Assembly: GCA_016793465.1 (NCBI GenBank) | Contig: JAEUJW010000053.1 | Location: forward strand, 124,001 to 188,000 | Direction of reading: 5' to 3' | Length of the DNA stretch: 64,000 nt | From: Myxococcales bacterium | GTDB taxonomy: Bacteria > Myxococcota > Polyangia > Nannocystales > Nannocystaceae | Shown: positions 1 through 8,604 of the stretch, one piece after another | Layout of the letters: each line of letters starts with the position of its first letter | Position numbering within the stretch: the stretch's first letter is position 1 | Notes under the pieces: generated by a model | What the model saw: the letters and a program-made list of their open reading frames with translations, nothing else | The model's database searches: none | What the model was told of the DNA's origin: nothing | Program-made: the position numbers and the translations under genes

Positions 1-431
1 CCAGCGGCAAGGTCTCGGGCAGCGCGCACGAGGCCCGCGCGATGGGCTTCCTGCGCCCGGACGACGGCGTCGTGTTCAGCCGGGCCCGCGTGCTCGCCGA
101 GGCCAAGCGCCGCGCGATCGGCCTGGCCGAGGCCGGCCACGTCCCGCCCGATCCGAACGAGCCCATCACGCTGATCGAACCTGGCCGCACGGCCAGCCTC
201 CTCATGGGCGCCCAGATGTTCCAGTGGGGCGGCTACGCCTCCGCGCACGACCAGAAGATCGCCGGCAAGATCGCCCGGGTGCTCGGCGCCGACCTGCCCT
301 CGCGGACAGTCGTGAGCGCCCAGGAGCTCCTCGACCGCGAGCGCGAGGCGTTCTGCAGCCTCGCCGGCGAGCCCCTCACCGTCGCCCGGATCGAGCACAT
401 GCTCGCGACCGGCAAACCCCTGCGCAACTAG
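1..431 (+). CDS. 3-hydroxyacyl-CoA dehydrogenase/enoyl-CoA hydratase, C-terminal fragment (5' end outside window)
   Basis: Only the last about 143 residues are in the window. The reading frame is open from base 3 and ends with TAG at 429-431. The sequence SGKVSGSAHEARAMGFLRP, then a helical segment with LADAK-like spacing (VLAEAKRRA), is what I know from the C-terminal part of FadN/FadB-type multifunctional beta-oxidation proteins, where an enoyl-CoA hydratase-like region follows the NAD-binding 3-hydroxyacyl-CoA dehydrogenase. The protein would hydrate enoyl-CoA and oxidise 3-hydroxyacyl-CoA in the cytoplasm. It sits 51 bp before a thiolase gene, the usual order for such an operon (fadN-fadA). 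The domain order in the missing part cannot be seen, so whether it is FadN-like or FadB-like is inferred. Confidence 0.82.
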   Translation, partial: SGKVSGSAHEARAMGFLRPDDGVVFSRARVLAEAKRRAIGLAEAGHVPPDPNEPITLIEPGRTASLLMGAQMFQWGGYASAHDQKIAGKIARVLGADLPSRTVVSAQELLDREREAFCSLAGEPLTVARIEHMLATGKPLRN

Positions 432-482
432 CTCCACGGACCTTCGGTCCCGATCCCACCACGGTCCAACAGGAGAACCACC

Positions 483-1634
<1,152 letters not shown>

Positions 1635-2275
1635 GTCGTCTGGCTCTTCGAGCAGCCGCGGCGCGAGGGTCCGGACGGGCCCTCGCGCTTCGCACGTCCG
1701 GCGCGCGCCGGACAGCGGTCCCGGTCCGCAGGCGTGCGCCGCGAGGGCGCCGCCGCTTGAACGCGCAGCCGGCCGACCGGGCCCGCCCGAAAGTGACAGT
1801 CGACCGCGCACGCCGATGGCCTTGCGGACATGTCCCAAACGACGAAGAGACAGCGCTCAAACGGCCACAGACCGGCGAATTTCGCCGATCCACGCGGTCG
1901 GTGGGCGACCGCGCCGGACCTGCGCGCATCGGTCTGCACGCCCGCGGGCCGCCGTTCATTCCGCGCCGCGCGGTAGCCTGCTCCCGATCCGCGCCGCTTT
2001 GGCCCGCTCACTGCGCTTTCAGGCGACCGCGGCGGCCGGTCTTTTCGCCCGCTGGCACATCCACTCCACGCACTTTGCGTTTGACATCGAGACGCATCCC
2101 CAGCATAACGGAAGACGAGCCTGGCACGAGTGGACCACACACGGTCCACGCGTCCACCCCCCGGGAGACCGGGGACGGGCGCGTATTCAATTCATGGCCC
2201 AAAGCCATGCGTTTTGTGGTACAGGACAACTGGCCCTCCGAAAACCGAAGGCGGCGAACGGACCCCCCGGCCCGA
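1635..2275. other. Long intergenic region downstream of fadA
   Basis: No convincing gene. It holds an 18-base perfect palindrome at 1696-1713 (GTCCGGCGC and its complement), a hairpin with 7-bp arms GTGGACC/GGTCCAC at 2130-2149, and a small inverted repeat ATGGC/GCCAT around 2194-2208. Base composition becomes less GC-rich after about 2040. Open frames crossing it are long only because stop codons are rare at this composition. Confidence 0.6.
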
Positions 2276-2396
2276 TTGACCGTCCCAGGATTTCACCGCA
2301 ATCATCGCAAGATCGATCGCAGGAGGCCCAGCATCGAGGACGAATCGTTGCTTGAGGCGCAGAGCGGGCACGGAAGAGGACCGTGCCCGCTTTTTT
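2276..2396 (+). ncRNA. Candidate small RNA with promoter and intrinsic terminator
   Basis: A textbook intrinsic terminator stands alone here: arms GCGGGCACGG (2364-2373) and CCGTGCCCGC (2381-2390), 7-base loop, then six T (2391-2396). It is about 730 bp after fadA and faces the 3' end of the convergent protease gene, so it does not obviously end a known gene. A possible sigma70 promoter lies upstream: TTGACC at 2276-2281, 18 bases, AATCAT at 2300-2305, giving a start near 2312 and an RNA of about 85 nt. Promoter assignment is tentative, the terminator is clear. An AGGAGG string at 2323-2328 is not followed by a standard start codon. Confidence 0.5.
2364..2396 (+). terminator. Intrinsic terminator (10-bp stem, T6)
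   Basis: Perfect 10-bp GC-rich stem, 7-base loop AAGAGGA and an uninterrupted run of six T on the plus strand. This is the cleanest plus-strand terminator in the window. Confidence 0.9.
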
Positions 2397-2570
2397 ACGT
2401 CCTGCGTCTCGCCGGCATGACGCGCGCAATCCGGCTACCTCATCGGAAACGCGGGTTGCCGCGCGGCACGTCTGCGCATTGCGGAGGGACCCAGGGCCCT
2501 CACGAATGCGCGCATGATGGCGCGAAGGCCATGCCCCATCGGCCATGGCCTCCGCGCCAGGTGGCGGATC

Positions 2571-4760
2571 CTACTGGACCCCGAGGGTCAGCGAGTACTG
2601 GCCCGAGCCGCTGTACGCGGTCACGTCGTACGAGTAATAGCCCGCCGTGCCGGCGTAGCTGATGGTCTCGCTGCTGGTCTCGCCCTCCGACTTGGCGACC
2701 CGGGCCCACGCGCTGCCGTTCCACTTGTAGAGATACAGGTCGAAGTCGGTGCCCGCCGGGCCGGTCAAGCACGCCTTGTGGGTCTTCGCCGTCGACTGGT
2801 AGTAGTACCCGCTGCCGTTGTTCGGCTGGCTCTGGGTCTGGCCCTGGCTCAGGCTGCCCTGATACTGCGTCCCGCTGCAGCTGCCGCCCCCGCCGCCCCC
2901 GCCGCCCCCGCCGCCCCCGCCGCCGTTGCCCGGGTCGCCGGGCACCCCGACCGCGGTCCACGCCGCGTGCACCGCCGCGACCTCGGCCGAGCCGGCCCCG
3001 TGGAGCGCCGTGGCCGCCGCCGCGGTGGCGTTACGCGCGGCCTGGAACGTCGCGTTCGACGACAGGTTGTTGGCCAGCGCGTCGTAGAAGATCTTGCTCG
3101 CCTTGGTGATGCCGATGCCCGCCACGTTGTTGGTGGTCTTGCCGCGCGGGTGGGTCCCGCCGGTCACCAGCAGCTTGAACGCGAGGTTGGCGATGCCCGA
3201 GTTGAGGTGCACCCCGCCGTTGTCCTGCGCGCCCTGGTAGCGCGACGGCCAGTAGTCGTACGACTGCCCGTCCGCGATCGGGTCGGCCATGTAGCGCATG
3301 GCGTCGCCGGGGGTGCCCGGCGTCCACGAGGCCTCCGCCAGCTTCCACGTGGCGTCCGACACGCCGCCGTTGACGTGGGCCTGCAGCGAGGCGGCCATGA
3401 TGTCCGACCAGCCCTCGTTGAGCGCGCCGGACTCGTTCTGGTAGACGAGGTTGGCCTCGTACTGCGTGACCGCGTGGGTCAGCTCGTGGGCCACGATGTC
3501 GAGGTCGCGCGCCAGCGACGAGAAGTACTGCCCGCTGCCGTCGCCGTAGACCATGCGCTGGCCGTCCCAGAACGCGTTGTCGTAGGCCTGGCCGTAGTGC
3601 ACCGTCGAGTGCAGGGTCGCGCCGGCGCCGTTGAACGAGTCGCGCCCGAAGCGGTCATAGTAGAAGTTGTAGACCGCGCCCGAGTAGTTGAACGCGTCCT
3701 TGGCCGACAGGTCGCTCGAGTTGGCCGGGTCGGCGATCTGCTGGCCCGGCAGCGACTGCCCGTTCTTCGCGGTGTAGACCTTGCGGCTGAGCGCGTGGTG
3801 GATCTGCGGGTGGCGAGCGACCACCGCCCCGGTCCTGGCGTCGGCGAACACGATGTCGCGCTCCGGCCCCGCCTCGCTCTCGTACATGACCTCGGCCTGC
3901 CAGGCGAGGTGCACCGAGTCCTCGGTCACCACGTACACGAGGTCCGGCACCGCCGTGCTGACCGCGTCGGCCGGCAACGTCGCCAGCGCGGCCGCCAGCG
4001 CCGGCTCGCCCTCGATCTCCGGCTCGCTCGCCAGGTCCTCGCCGGCGACGAACCGCCCGGTCACCGCGCTCACCCGCCCGCTGACCCCGTCGGCGTGCAC
4101 GGTCAGCTCGCCGCCGACCACCGGCAGGTCGTGCAGGTACTGCTGGAACTTCACGTGGGTCTGCCCGCTGTCGTCGCTGCGCACCCGCACCGGCTCGAGG
4201 TCGGTCCGCTCGTGCATGCGGAACACCGCGCCGACATCCTGCAGGTAGGTCCGCGCCGCCGCCCGGACGTCGCCCTTCGGCAGGTAGCCGAGGTCGCCCA
4301 TCACGAACGTCGGCACCCCGTCGTCGGCCATCACCACCTGGTCGATGCGCGGCATGGCCTGCAGGGCCGCCTGCTGGGCCCACAGCAGCGTGGTCGGCCG
4401 CTGCTTCAGCGCCTCGGCCACCATGTCGGCGTCGAGCACGAAGCTGTCGTCCAGCCCCGCCTTGCTCGCCAGCCCCCACTTGCCGGCCTGTCCGGCCAGC
4501 AGGTCGTGCAGGACCGCGCGCCGCCCGTCGGCCGCGACCACCACGATCTTGGTGAAGTCGATCGGCCCGGCCTCGAACGAGAACCGCACCGCCTCGTCGG
4601 CCAGTTCGACCTCGAGGGCGGACTCCAGCCCCTCGAGCTCCTCCGCGGTGATCACCCGCTCCCGCGCCGCCAGCGCGTCAGCATCACCTCCCCCCGAATA
4701 ACAGGCCGACAGCAGGACACACGAGACCAGCGACGAGACGACTCCAGCGGTGCGAAGCAT
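2571..4760 (-). CDS. Secreted M4-family (thermolysin-like) metalloprotease with C-terminal PPC domain
   Basis: 729 residues. ATG4760 is chosen because GGAGGAGGAATTCGC lies directly before it; an upstream in-frame ATG at 4796 lacks this. The N-terminus MLRTAGVV...LLSACYSGGG is a lipoprotein-type signal. An FTP/propeptide region (about 30-290) precedes the catalytic domain with zinc motif HELTH (about 421-425) and the third ligand in GALNEGWSD (about 445). A run of 14 glycines (about 611-624, encoded by a GC-only 9-bp repeat near 2884-2926) links to a C-terminal PPC beta-sandwich (about 627-729, FDLYLYKW). It degrades proteins outside the cell, fitting a predatory or scavenging lifestyle. The family autoprocesses its propeptide. 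Either surface lipoprotein or released enzyme is possible. Confidence 0.95.
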   Translation of the reverse strand: MLRTAGVVSSLVSCVLLSACYSGGGDADALAARERVITAEELEGLESALEVELADEAVRFSFEAGPIDFTKIVVVAADGRRAVLHDLLAGQAGKWGLASKAGLDDSFVLDADMVAEALKQRPTTLLWAQQAALQAMPRIDQVVMADDGVPTFVMGDLGYLPKGDVRAAARTYLQDVGAVFRMHERTDLEPVRVRSDDSGQTHVKFQQYLHDLPVVGGELTVHADGVSGRVSAVTGRFVAGEDLASEPEIEGEPALAAALATLPADAVSTAVPDLVYVVTEDSVHLAWQAEVMYESEAGPERDIVFADARTGAVVARHPQIHHALSRKVYTAKNGQSLPGQQIADPANSSDLSAKDAFNYSGAVYNFYYDRFGRDSFNGAGATLHSTVHYGQAYDNAFWDGQRMVYGDGSGQYFSSLARDLDIVAHELTHAVTQYEANLVYQNESGALNEGWSDIMAASLQAHVNGGVSDATWKLAEASWTPGTPGDAMRYMADPIADGQSYDYWPSRYQGAQDNGGVHLNSGIANLAFKLLVTGGTHPRGKTTNNVAGIGITKASKIFYDALANNLSSNATFQAARNATAAAATALHGAGSAEVAAVHAAWTAVGVPGDPGNGGGGGGGGGGGGGGSCSGTQYQGSLSQGQTQSQPNNGSGYYYQSTAKTHKACLTGPAGTDFDLYLYKWNGSAWARVAKSEGETSSETISYAGTAGYYSYDVTAYSGSGQYSLTLGVQ

Positions 4761-4868
4761 GCGAATTCCTCCTCCAGCGGGCACGCAGGTCCACAACAGC
4801 GTGGCCTGGCCCCTGGAACATGTCTGAGCAAATCAGGCCCTTAGGGCCGTGGAGTGGGGATTGTTGTG

Positions 4869-4888
4869 ACCTTGCCTTTCGGCAAGGT
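4869..4888 (-). promoter_or_regulatory. Stem-loop in the leader of the M4 protease gene
   Basis: Perfect 8-bp inverted repeat ACCTTGCC/GGCAAGGT. In the mRNA orientation of the protease (minus strand) the loop reads GAAA, a GNRA tetraloop. It lies 108 bases upstream of the start codon, with no T-run on either side, so it is more likely a leader-RNA structure or protein site than a terminator. Confidence 0.4.
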
Positions 4889-5440
4889 GGGGTCAGCTCA
4901 ACCCCCGAGGTCGATGTCAACATATCCAGAAGTCAACAGCCCCGGCAATCCCCCCACGAAGACAAAGTCACACATTTAATTATTGCGACCCACCACACGG
5001 ATTGAGGTCACTCGAACCCAATGCGCAGACTTTAATGCGACATCGCTTACAAATTTTTCCATTGTCCAACTGTATAAGGTCAGTTACAGCAGCCTTCACG
5101 GACCTACATCGGCGGCCAGAACCGCCTCTATACGACCTTTCTCATACTTCCTAGTTATCTTTGTTAGATTAACAGCAATCCTGGCAAACTACCGAAGCCT
5201 CCGAGACATTGTTGCACCAGGTTTACAGACCGAACCGGGAGATCTCTCCCCTCCAGCGCCTATCGAGTCGCCACATATGGCCGAATGCACGTTTTATCGA
5301 CGGAGTATCGCCGACCCCAGTGGTGCCGATCGCCCCCGTATATAACCAGCCCCCAGACGAGGCCGACGATACCCACCCCTATCGAAGCCTCGATTGTCAG
5401 GCCACAATGACGATTGAAGTGCAGCGATTGCTGCCGGGGT
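4889..5440. other. AT-rich intergenic island without a recognisable gene
   Basis: Between about 4940 and 5420 the sequence is strikingly AT-rich compared with everything around it (for example AATTATT near 4978-4984, ATACTTCCTAG near 5142-5152, TTGTTAGATTAAC near 5162-5174). It could hold upstream regulatory DNA for the protease, or a remnant of foreign DNA. Short open frames here, including one of 120 codons, have no recognisable product. A small hairpin GCAGC/GCTGC at 5423-5436 lies just past the 3' end of the next gene. Confidence 0.5.
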
Positions 5441-5920
5441 CTATTTCAGCAGTCCGTCGTCCGACAGGTCGAACGTGTACGGCATCGGCGAATCGGCGCC
5501 GTTGAGCGTGATGTTGAATTTGAGCGCCTTCAGCTTGCCCTCGATGCAGGCGTTGAGCGCGTCGTTCTTCAGGGTGCTGCGCTGCGGGTCGAACTTCACC
5601 TCCTTGACCCGCCCGTCGCCGTCGACCACCACCGTGGTCTTGACCCGGCCCTTGGCCGGCGGCGCGTCCTTGCCGGCCGTGTCCCGCCAGCAGGCCACGA
5701 TCTGGCCGGCGTCGGCCTCGACCGTGCGGTTGAAGTTCATGGCGTCGAGGTACGGCGACTCCTCCTCCTCGACCTTGTTCTCCGCGTCGGCCTCGCCGTC
5801 GGGGTCGGCCGCCTCGGCCTGCGGCGCGTCCTCGACCGGCGCCTTCGTCTCCCCCTGCTTGTTGCAGGCCAGACCGGCGACCAGGACACCCGTGAGCAGC
5901 GCGACGCGGCGGACGATCAT
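5441..5920 (-). CDS. Lipoprotein with AgmX/PglI (TonB-like) C-terminal domain
   Basis: 159 residues. The N-terminus ends in the lipobox LVAGLAC, so Cys19 should be lipidated. An acidic, Ala-rich linker (about 25-55, with EEEES) leads to a domain with IVACWRD, then GRVKTTVVVDGDGRVKEVKF and LNACIEGKLKALKF. This is the pattern of the AgmX/PglI C-terminal domain, a TonB-C-like fold common in myxobacteria, where a conserved Cys pair is typical. It may take part in envelope complexes related to gliding or TonB-type energy transfer, but no specific partner is seen here. The start ATG overlaps the stop of the upstream gene by 4 bp (ATGA), so the two are translationally coupled, but their products look unrelated. 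Confidence 0.75.
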   Translation of the reverse strand: MIVRRVALLTGVLVAGLACNKQGETKAPVEDAPQAEAADPDGEADAENKVEEEESPYLDAMNFNRTVEADAGQIVACWRDTAGKDAPPAKGRVKTTVVVDGDGRVKEVKFDPQRSTLKNDALNACIEGKLKALKFNITLNGADSPMPYTFDLSDDGLLK

Positions 5921-6486
5921 CCGCCGGTTTTATCACCATCCTTCGCGGCCGGCAGGGCCCGCGTCCGCACCGCCGCGGCCGTGCGCCGGATCGTCGCCAG
6001 CTCCGACCACGGCCGCTCCGCCGCCGCCGGGTCGGGCCCGACCCAGCCCAGCGCTTGCCCGCGGTACGGGTCGAGCGCGCCCGCGGCCTGCATGTGCCCG
6101 TCGGCCTCGGCCAGCGCCGCCCGCAGCGCCTCGCGCTGGCCCGCCTCCGGCAGGAACAGCCGCGGCGCCGCCTGCAGCGTCAGCGCCGTGCGCAACACCA
6201 GCGCCGCCAGCGCCGCCACACCCATCGTCACCGCCATGGCGACGCCCGGCACCGGCACCGAGAACACCGCCACCAGCGCCCCGAACAGCATCCACGCCCA
6301 GCCCGGCAGCCACAGATAGGCGCGGAACGTCTCCGGCTGCGCGTCCTCCTCGGACGGCCGGGCCCCCAGCGCGAACTGCTCGCGCAGCGCCCGGCGCCGC
6401 AGGCCGCGGTGGATCTTCAGCGACAGCTCCTCGGCCCGCTCGAGCGCCGCCAGTGCCCCCCGCGTGTGGTCGTCGCCCGCGCTCAC
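5917..6486 (-). CDS. Hypothetical membrane protein with two central TM segments
   Basis: Not recognised. From a GTG at 6486 it would be 189 residues (MSAGDDHTRGALAALERAEE...). An alternative ATG at 6561 would overlap the upstream gene by 43 bp, so I prefer GTG, with low certainty because no good ribosome site is visible. Two hydrophobic stretches lie back to back (about 65-108: WLPGWAWMLFGALVAVFSV, then VAMAVTMGVAALAALVLRT), flanked by an Arg-rich N-terminal helix and an Ala-rich C-terminal helical segment, so a hairpin in the inner membrane with both soluble parts on one side is likely. The gene is the middle member of a three-gene minus-strand unit (cysteine-cluster protein, this, TonB-like lipoprotein). 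Confidence 0.6.
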   Translation of the reverse strand: MSAGDDHTRGALAALERAEELSLKIHRGLRRRALREQFALGARPSEEDAQPETFRAYLWLPGWAWMLFGALVAVFSVPVPGVAMAVTMGVAALAALVLRTALTLQAAPRLFLPEAGQREALRAALAEADGHMQAAGALDPYRGQALGWVGPDPAAAERPWSELATIRRTAAAVRTRALPAAKDGDKTGG

Positions 6487-6518
6487 CCCTGCGATGTTCG
6501 GAGCCCGCGCCCGCTCCG

Positions 6519-6959
6519 TCAAGCGCGCCCGGCCGCCCGCTCGAAGTGCCGCCCCAGCCACGCCAGCGCGGCGCGCAGCTCGGGCGCCTGCGATCGCCGC
6601 TGCTCAGGATCCGCCGGCGAGGCCCCGGCCGCCCGCGCCGCGGCCAGCCGCGCGTGCGCCTCCTCGACCACCGCCAGCGCCTCCGTCGGCGAGACCTCGC
6701 CCTCGTCGAGCGCCCGCAGCAGCATGCAGCGATAGCGCCGGCAGCAGCCCGGCCGCACCTCGTACACCGCGCACCCCTCGTCCCCACGCAGCGCCGCGCA
6801 GCGCTGGCGCACGCCCGCGGTCCCGTCGCCCCGCGTCACGACCACCAGCCCGTGACGCCGCGCCGGCTCGATCTCGCCGTCCGCCAGCGGCACCGACGTG
6901 AACAGCGCGCCGTCGCAGCACAGCCCGCAGCGCCGGCACAGCATGGCGGCCTCGTCCAC
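6519..6959 (-). CDS. YkgJ-family cysteine-cluster protein
   Basis: 146 residues. The N-terminal motif CRRCGLCCDG (CxxCxxCC) plus later cysteines in RCAALRGDEGCAVYEVRP and GCCRRYRC is the signature of the YkgJ/UPF0153 family of small proteins presumed to bind zinc or an iron-sulphur cluster. The function is unknown, and oxidoreductase or protein-maturation roles have been proposed for the family. The start is GTG6959. A -10 hexamer TAGGGT sits only 6 bases before it (6971-6966) with no Shine-Dalgarno sequence, suggesting a leaderless transcript. It is the first gene of the minus-strand unit that continues with the membrane protein and the TonB-like lipoprotein. Confidence 0.85.
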   Translation of the reverse strand: MDEAAMLCRRCGLCCDGALFTSVPLADGEIEPARRHGLVVVTRGDGTAGVRQRCAALRGDEGCAVYEVRPGCCRRYRCMLLRALDEGEVSPTEALAVVEEAHARLAAARAAGASPADPEQRRSQAPELRAALAWLGRHFERAAGRA

Positions 6960-7134
6960 GCGCGGACCCTAGCACCTGCGCCCGCGCGCGCCCACGGTCG
7001 CGACGGACGCGATCGCACGCCGTGGCCGACGCACGCGCTGACGAACGCCGCCAGCGCCCGCGGCTACGCGTCGGCCTCGCCGCGGGTCCGAGGTGCGCCC
7101 GACCGCTCCCGACGCGCCGACCGCCGCCCACGGA

Positions 7135-8487
7135 TCACCCCGCCTTGCGCGACCAGTACAGGTACACCGGGACGCCCGACAGCACGATCAGCACGTCGAC
7201 GAAGAACACCCCCGGCTGACTGACGGCGTAACTCGCCAGCAGCCCCATCGACGCCAGCAGGAACAGCATCGGCACCAGCGGATAACCCCACGTCCTGTAC
7301 GGCCGCGGATGATCCGGCGCCTTCACGCGCAGGATGAACACCGCCGCCACGCTCAGCGCGTAGAACGGCCAGATCCCGATCACGAAGTGCTCGGCCAATT
7401 CGCCGAACGTGCGCACCGCCACGAAGATCGCCCCAAGCAGCACCGACAGCGAGATGCTGCCGGTCGGCGTGCCGTACTTCGGGTGTACCCGCGCCAGCCG
7501 CTCGAAGAACAGCCCGTCCGCGGCCATCGCGTAGAACACCCGCGGCCCGGTCATCATCGACCCGTTGAGCGTGCCGAACGTGCTCACCATGACGGCCGCC
7601 GAGACCAGCGTGACGCCGATCGCGCCGACCAGCGCCGAGGCCACGTCGGCGGCGATCAGCGGCGAGCCGACCATCTTCTCGATCGGCACCACCCGCAGGT
7701 ACACCCAGTTCAGCGCGAGGTACAGCCCGACCACCAGCCCGGTGCCGAGCACGAACACCTTCGGCAGGTTCCGCTGCGGCTCGCGGATCTCCCCGCTGAC
7801 GAACCCGACGTCGCACCACCCGTCGTACGCCCACAGGATCGCCACGAGCGCCAGCACCAGCGCCGACCCCGTGGTCGCCTCCGGCGCCGCGTGCACCGGC
7901 AGCTCGCCCGGCGTCAACGCGATCCCGATCGCCACCAGCCCGAGCAGCGCCCCCACTTTTAAGATCGTGCTGAGGTTCTGCACGACCGCCCCGAACTCGA
8001 CCCCGCGGCGGTTGATCGCCCCGACCGCCACGATCATAGCGATCGCCAGCGCCTGCGCCTTCGACAGCTCGAGCGGCCCGAGCTGCACCCACGTCGCGTC
8101 GCCGTCGACCCCGAACGTGCGCCACGCGTACTCCGCCGAGGTCAGGCCGATCGCCCCGTACGCCGCCGGCCGCAGGATCGCCAGCTCCGCCCAGCCGAAC
8201 AGGAACGCCGGCAGCCTGCCGAACGCCTCGCGCAGGTACACGTAGATCCCGCCGCTGCGCGGGTACATCGTCGCCAGCTCGGCGACCGTCAACGCCCCCG
8301 CCAGCGCCACCAGCCCGCCGCCGACCCACGCCAGCATGAACAGCGGCACCGTGTCGATGTGGCGGGCGATGTCCGCCGGCGTGCGAAAGATGCCGCTGCC
8401 GATCGTCGACCCGACCAGCACCGCGATCGTGCTCCACAGCCCGAGCTTGCGCGGCAGTCGCTCGCCCCATGGATCCGGCGCGGTCAC
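7135..8487 (-). CDS. APC-family amino-acid permease
   Basis: 450 residues from GTG8487. The first helix LWSTIAVLVGSTIGSGIFRT contains the GSGIF substrate-binding kink typical of the APC superfamily. About 12 hydrophobic helices follow, with conserved SGGIYVYLREAFG in the second and third. It imports or exchanges amino acids across the inner membrane; the substrate cannot be read from the sequence. Start choice: an ATG at 8532 is possible, but a promoter-like pair TTGGGG (8523-8518), 17 bases, TATCGC (8500-8495) ends 7 bases before GTG8487 and would exclude the upstream ATG. The gene is divergent from the dipeptide epimerase gene, and together they could import and process peptide- or murein-derived amino acids (inference). 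Confidence 0.9.
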   Translation of the reverse strand: MTAPDPWGERLPRKLGLWSTIAVLVGSTIGSGIFRTPADIARHIDTVPLFMLAWVGGGLVALAGALTVAELATMYPRSGGIYVYLREAFGRLPAFLFGWAELAILRPAAYGAIGLTSAEYAWRTFGVDGDATWVQLGPLELSKAQALAIAMIVAVGAINRRGVEFGAVVQNLSTILKVGALLGLVAIGIALTPGELPVHAAPEATTGSALVLALVAILWAYDGWCDVGFVSGEIREPQRNLPKVFVLGTGLVVGLYLALNWVYLRVVPIEKMVGSPLIAADVASALVGAIGVTLVSAAVMVSTFGTLNGSMMTGPRVFYAMAADGLFFERLARVHPKYGTPTGSISLSVLLGAIFVAVRTFGELAEHFVIGIWPFYALSVAAVFILRVKAPDHPRPYRTWGYPLVPMLFLLASMGLLASYAVSQPGVFFVDVLIVLSGVPVYLYWSRKAG

Positions 8488-8604
8488 CCCCGCAGCGATA
8501 CCGCAATTCGCGGCGTTCCCCAAATCCCGCATCGGCGCCGCCCCACGATCGCCCCGCACGCCCGCGTGCGCCGGCCGGGCGTTTCGTGGCACACTCGCGC
8601 GCGG

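Noticed and set aside
2334..2396. AGGAGG followed by ATC as a possible short gene before the terminator
   Set aside because: ATC is not a normal start codon, and the frame runs through the terminator.
2884..2926. GC-only triplet-like repeat as a phase-variation switch
   Set aside because: The period is 9 bp and codes for a glycine linker; length changes would keep the frame, so no on/off switching is expected.
2514..4844. 776-codon plus-strand open frame across the protease gene
   Set aside because: It is the antisense shadow of the M4 protease; composition is Arg/Val/Gly-heavy with no domains, while the minus frame has full catalytic motifs.
4983..5345. 120-codon open frame in the AT-rich island
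   Set aside because: No ribosome site, no recognisable domain, and composition typical of translated noncoding DNA.
8488..8532. ATG8532 as start of the amino-acid permease
   Set aside because: A -35/-10 pair lies inside the extension and ends 7 bases before GTG8487, which also places the start at the usual distance from the first helix.
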